From Planctomycetota bacterium (GTDB lineage Bacteria > Planctomycetota > MHYJ01 > JACPTZ01): a stretch of DNA of 32,136 nt. The stretch spans positions 1 through 32,136 of the forward strand of contig JACPTZ010000114.1 in the NCBI GenBank assembly GCA_016192525.1. The letters are read 5' to 3'. This document shows positions 29,901 through 32,136 of the stretch, piece by piece. The notes below the pieces were generated by a model. The model saw nothing but the letters and a program-made list of their open reading frames with translations. It ran no database searches and was not told the origin of the DNA. How positions within the stretch are numbered: position 1 is the first letter of the stretch; each line of letters begins with the position of its first letter. Both the position numbers and the translations under genes were made by a program.

Positions 29901-30424
29901 GACACCCTCCTCTCACTTGGTGTAGGGGCTGTTTCCATAACCAAGACCGAGCCGTTCGGAATTGGTGAACCGGCTGTCCCTGCCCGCGTCGATCCAGAAC
30001 CCCTTCGATTCGCAGGGGCCGTGGGACTCGAGATGATGGCGATGAAGTCCTCCCCCCGGGTGTTGACGCTCCGGGCGGGCAAGTCCTTCGTGTAAACCGT
30101 GCACGTGTAGGATGTCAGAAGGGCTCCGATCGGGATTGGGGTGATGATGATCGTCCCGGGGCCGCCTGTAGCGTGGACCTCGCCGCAGACGGTGAGCTGT
30201 CCTTTCTCGCTCGACCCGGTTACCGGCCCAAAGTTCTCCCACTCCTGGTCGAGGGTCGTCACGGGCCCCACCTGTAATCCGCTCCCGGCAGGGGCCGTTC
30301 GTCCGGGGACCGTCTGGGCTATCACGGCCCCGCGGAACAGGAGACTCCCGATGAGCCCGCACACAACGATGGCGATCTCCTGCGCTGCAAGGAACCCTGA
30401 ACGATGACAGGCGCACACGTCCAT
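29897..30424 (-). CDS. Small secreted protein, possibly frameshifted
   Basis: 175 residues as read. An N-terminal hydrophobic segment (IAIVVCGLIGSLLFRGAVIAQ) fits a signal peptide. The next 100 residues (for example LTVCGEVHATGGPGTIIITPIP, in part, and YTCTVYTKDLPARSV) look like a beta-rich exported domain with two cysteines. From about 30030 the frame turns to low-complexity S/G/A/P/R. In the neighbouring frame a protein-like tail appears (CESKGFWIDAGRDSRFTNSE, then RLGLGYGNSPYTK) and stops at 29913. One base change near 30015-30035 would join them. The present frame ends by overlapping the ATG of the large lipoprotein (ATGA). No family is recognised. Confidence 0.55.
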   Translation of the reverse strand: MDVCACHRSGFLAAQEIAIVVCGLIGSLLFRGAVIAQTVPGRTAPAGSGLQVGPVTTLDQEWENFGPVTGSSEKGQLTVCGEVHATGGPGTIIITPIPIGALLTSYTCTVYTKDLPARSVNTRGEDFIAIISSPTAPANRRGSGSTRAGTAGSPIPNGSVLVMETAPTPSERRVS

Positions 30425-30438
30425 CTACGAATGGAGGA

Positions 30439-30466
30439 AGTCTACCTCATCAAAGCTCCGGGTCAA
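30439..30466 (-). promoter_or_regulatory. Possible promoter of the secreted-protein/lipoprotein operon
   Basis: Minus-strand TTGACC (30461-30466) and TAGACT (30439-30444) are 16 bp apart. The ATG at 30424 is 15 bases past the -10 box. It shares the TTGACC -35 with both toxin-antitoxin promoters. Confidence 0.4.
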
Positions 30467-30667
30467 GGACAATCTTCACAGGTGCGCGAGATTTCTTTTC
30501 GGTGGAATCATATTGTGACTCGTGCTCAGCCGCGAGCCAGAATTGGCTCCGCAGGCGGCCTAGGTCGTTCGCCGGAGCGGCGTGGAAGCAGTGGCTTGAC
30601 CGATGATGATCCTGAGCTTCATTCCTTCAGCGAGACCGAAAGGCTTATATGCTCCCTCCGCCACCAC

Positions 30668-30690
30668 CCTCCAGTGGTAACAACTGGAGG
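30668..30690 (+). promoter_or_regulatory. Hairpin hiding the ribosome site of the next gene
   Basis: CCTCCAGT (30668-30675) pairs perfectly with ACTGGAGG (30683-30690) around a 7-base loop. The GGAGG of the second arm is the likely ribosome site of the ATG at 30701. It could act as a translational switch, or as an operator with dyad symmetry. Confidence 0.5.
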
Positions 30691-30700
30691 CAAGGCAAGC

Positions 30701-31264
30701 ATGGAAATCCAAATTGAGCGGAAGGGCGAACACGAAGCGGGAGGCGCGTTTCCCCTTCCGCGCCCGACCGAGACGGACGGGATGCCCGTCGAGGTCCTCC
30801 TCGACAGGGCCAGTTTTCTACGCGATACGATCCTCCACCTGGTCGCCCAGGTACGCGCCCGACGTCGCATCCGGGACGGAAACCTTCGTCGCATCGACAT
30901 CGAGCAGTGCGAGACGCATGGCCGCCTCTTTCAGCTCCCGGGCGGATTCGTCGGGACGAACAAGGACGTTGATGGTCTCCGAGCCCAGTTGGAGACCGAT
31001 CACCAACGCCTCGAACTGGAGAAGAGCCGCGAGGAGGCCGCCGGATGGAAGGACATCGCGTCCCTCAACCGCGATCTGATCGAGTACGTCCAGGAGTTCC
31101 GCTCCCTCGCGGAGAAGCTGGAAATCCTCATGGGAAGACCGTTCCCGCGTCCGACCTTCGACACGCTTCTGGCTGAAGAACCCGAGAACGATTCGACGCC
31201 GAGCCTCAAGGAGGCGAGCCCGCCGAGCGAGTTCCAGCTCCGGCAGTTGAGGCGCATCCCATGA
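30701..31264 (+). CDS. Coiled-coil protein paired with a HerA-like ATPase
   Basis: 187 residues from the ATG at 30701. No membrane segment or enzyme motif is seen. It is highly charged and helical, with heptad-like stretches LRAQLETDHQRLELEKSREE and LIEYVQEFRSLAEKLEILMG. A C-terminal tail is Pro/Glu-rich. The stop overlaps the ATG of the HerA-like gene by four bases (ATGA), so the two proteins are made together and probably interact. In known bacterial systems HerA-type ATPases are often coupled to a small partner encoded next to them, including in anti-phage loci. The rest of this locus is lost, so the role is open. Confidence 0.65.
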   Translation: MEIQIERKGEHEAGGAFPLPRPTETDGMPVEVLLDRASFLRDTILHLVAQVRARRRIRDGNLRRIDIEQCETHGRLFQLPGGFVGTNKDVDGLRAQLETDHQRLELEKSREEAAGWKDIASLNRDLIEYVQEFRSLAEKLEILMGRPFPRPTFDTLLAEEPENDSTPSLKEASPPSEFQLRQLRRIP

Positions 31265-32094
31265 GCGACGCCGATACCCTGGCGCTCTTCCGACGCCTCA
31301 AGCCGCTCTTCGGACAGAAGATCGACCGCCTCTGGATGGCCTACTCAATGGGCAACCGCGACGAGCGAGAATCCATCGAGGAAATCCTGCGCATGATGGA
31401 GGCCACAAGCCTTCGCTCCACGCCCGACGACAAGACCATCAACCTCCCCCCGCCGCCACTGGAGGTTTCACAGGGCAAGTTCCATCTCGGATCGGTCCTC
31501 TTCAACGGGAAACCGCTCCACGGCTTCGCCCTCCCCAACACGACCACGCTGCGTCAGCACCTCTCCACCTTCGGGAGGTCCGGGGCGGGAAAGTCCAACT
31601 TCATCTTCCACCTGCTCGAAGCGCTGGGGACCGAGAAGGTCCCGTTCTGGATCTTCGACTGGAAGCGCGACTATCGGGCGCTCCTCAAGCGAGGGAATGC
31701 CCCGCGACCGATCGTCTTCACCCTGGGCCGACCGCTGGCCCCCGAAGAACGGAAACTGCCGCTTCGTCTCGACGATGTGGTTCCGCCACTCCGGCGGCGT
31801 GGTCGACGGCTTCGCCTCTTCCTCGGCGCCTTCGTCGGCGGAGTTCTCCTTCAGGAGGGCGGTTTCGCCCCCCTCCTGATACTCCGCCTTCCACTTCTGC
31901 CAGGTGGATTTCCCGATGTGATAGAGGCGCACGACCTCGTCGGCGGTCATGTCCTTCTCGAGGGCCGTCCGGACCACCTTCAGCCTGAAGTCCGGTGCGT
32001 ACCGAGGGCGCCTCCTTCTTCCCGATGGGCCCTTCATGAGGGCCTCCTTTCTCCCCGCGAGGGGGGGGAGAGGAGGCCCGGAAGTGTGACCTAA
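31261..32094 (+). CDS. HerA/VirB4-like ATPase, truncated
   Basis: The authentic part is about residues 1-160 (to about 31742). KFHLGSVLFNGKPLHGFALPNTTTLRQH leads into Walker A GRSGAGKSNFIFHLLEAL, and WIFDWKRDYRALLKRG follows as in DUF87/HerA and VirB4-type ATPases ('DpkgEy..l'). GRPLAP is the family's next block, usually followed by F-x-[FV]-N-P-L. Here the frame instead runs into antisense transposase DNA (EERKLPLRLDDVVPP...). Walker B and the C-terminal half are therefore missing. HerA-like proteins are hexameric DNA translocases working with nucleases or other partners. The gene is broken here or interrupted by an assembly join. Confidence 0.7.
   Translation: MSDADTLALFRRLKPLFGQKIDRLWMAYSMGNRDERESIEEILRMMEATSLRSTPDDKTINLPPPPLEVSQGKFHLGSVLFNGKPLHGFALPNTTTLRQHLSTFGRSGAGKSNFIFHLLEALGTEKVPFWIFDWKRDYRALLKRGNAPRPIVFTLGRPLAPEERKLPLRLDDVVPPLRRRGRRLRLFLGAFVGGVLLQEGGFAPLLILRLPLLPGGFPDVIEAHDLVGGHVLLEGRPDHLQPEVRCVPRAPPSSRWALHEGLLSPREGGERRPGSVT
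31468..32037 (-). CDS. Truncated transposase (IS3/IS481-like N-terminal part)
   Basis: The first 99 residues (32037 down to about 31741) are transposase. RRPRYAPDFRLKVVRTALEK, then MTADEVVRLYHIGKSTWQKW and KAEYQEGGETALLKENS are the helix-turn-helix part of IS3/IS481-type transposases. NHIVETKRQFPFFG is the usual lead-in to the DDE catalytic domain ('..lk...P.fG.rRI'). The frame then enters the antisense of the HerA-like gene and carries no DDE residues, so the element is cut off on this side. The start has GGAGG upstream, inside a strong hairpin. TGTGACCTAAATTATCCC at 32085-32102 may be the outer end of the element. Confidence 0.7.
   Translation of the reverse strand: MKGPSGRRRRPRYAPDFRLKVVRTALEKDMTADEVVRLYHIGKSTWQKWKAEYQEGGETALLKENSADEGAEEEAKPSTTPPEWRNHIVETKRQFPFFGGQRSAQGEDDRSRGIPSLEERPIVALPVEDPERDLLGPQRFEQVEDEVGLSRPGPPEGGEVLTQRGRVGEGEAVERFPVEEDRSEMELAL
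32040..32079 (-). promoter_or_regulatory. Hairpin sequestering the transposase ribosome site
   Basis: GGGCCTCC (32040-32047) and GGAGGCCC (32072-32079) pair, extended by CTCCCC/GGGGAG with a two-base bulge. On the transposase mRNA the GGAGG just before the ATG at 32037 is locked in the stem. Insertion sequences often use such stems to block translation of read-through transcripts. Confidence 0.6.
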
Positions 32095-32136
32095 ATTATC
32101 CCGGGGGAACCGCTCACTCCGGGGCGACTACGCCAC

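Overview
The window is bacterial, GC-rich over most of its length, and from a diderm. Bacterial marks are an RlmN rRNA methyltransferase, an NtrC-type sigma-54 activator with a matching -24/-12 promoter, hybrid histidine-kinase signalling, several lipobox lipoproteins and two MazEF-type toxin-antitoxin pairs. The lipoprotein families and the density of dispersed palindromes resemble Planctomycetota, other PVC bacteria or related uncultured phyla. That placement is inference; there is no rRNA or tRNA gene to settle it.

Layout. 1-3.4 kb: tail of a membrane protein, a small membrane protein with a DCC-family thiol protein, a four-helix membrane protein and a MazEF-like pair. 3.4-9.2 kb: repeat-rich DNA around rlmN, a PilC/GspF-like membrane protein, an NAD-dependent epimerase and two lipoproteins. 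9.2-15.9 kb, minus strand: a GH26-like glycosidase, then a three-gene signalling operon (membrane-anchored receiver, degenerate receiver, membrane hybrid kinase) preceded by its probable sigma-54 activator. 16-21.2 kb: a DEAD-box helicase with a 21-base poly-C run near its start, a second MazEF-like pair, a radical SAM protein and a NodU/CmcH-type carbamoyltransferase. 21.6-24.4 kb: a short ORF, a membrane/coiled-coil protein and an Orc1/Cdc6-like AAA+ ATPase. 25.3-30.4 kb: a lower-GC island with an Lgt-like membrane protein, a decayed IS21 IstB fragment and three secreted or lipoprotein genes. 30.7-32.1 kb: a coiled-coil protein and a HerA-like ATPase cut off by a truncated transposase in the opposite direction.

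Two things stand out. First, a family of small non-autonomous elements with ends close to GTACGAGGTTACCG. Three of the four copies are flanked by different, perfect 8-bp target duplications (GCCAAATC, GCACAGGC, CAACAACG). They sit among other palindromic repeats, CAA/CAG triplet tracts and a separate 418-bp element with 24-bp perfect inverted ends. Some short palindromes lie in frame inside coding sequence (rlmN, the sigma-54 activator, a small ORF).

Second, a complete-looking sigma-54 circuit can be read from DNA alone: activator gene, four GTTAAC boxes, an IHF-like site, a -24/-12 promoter with exact spacing, then the signalling operon.
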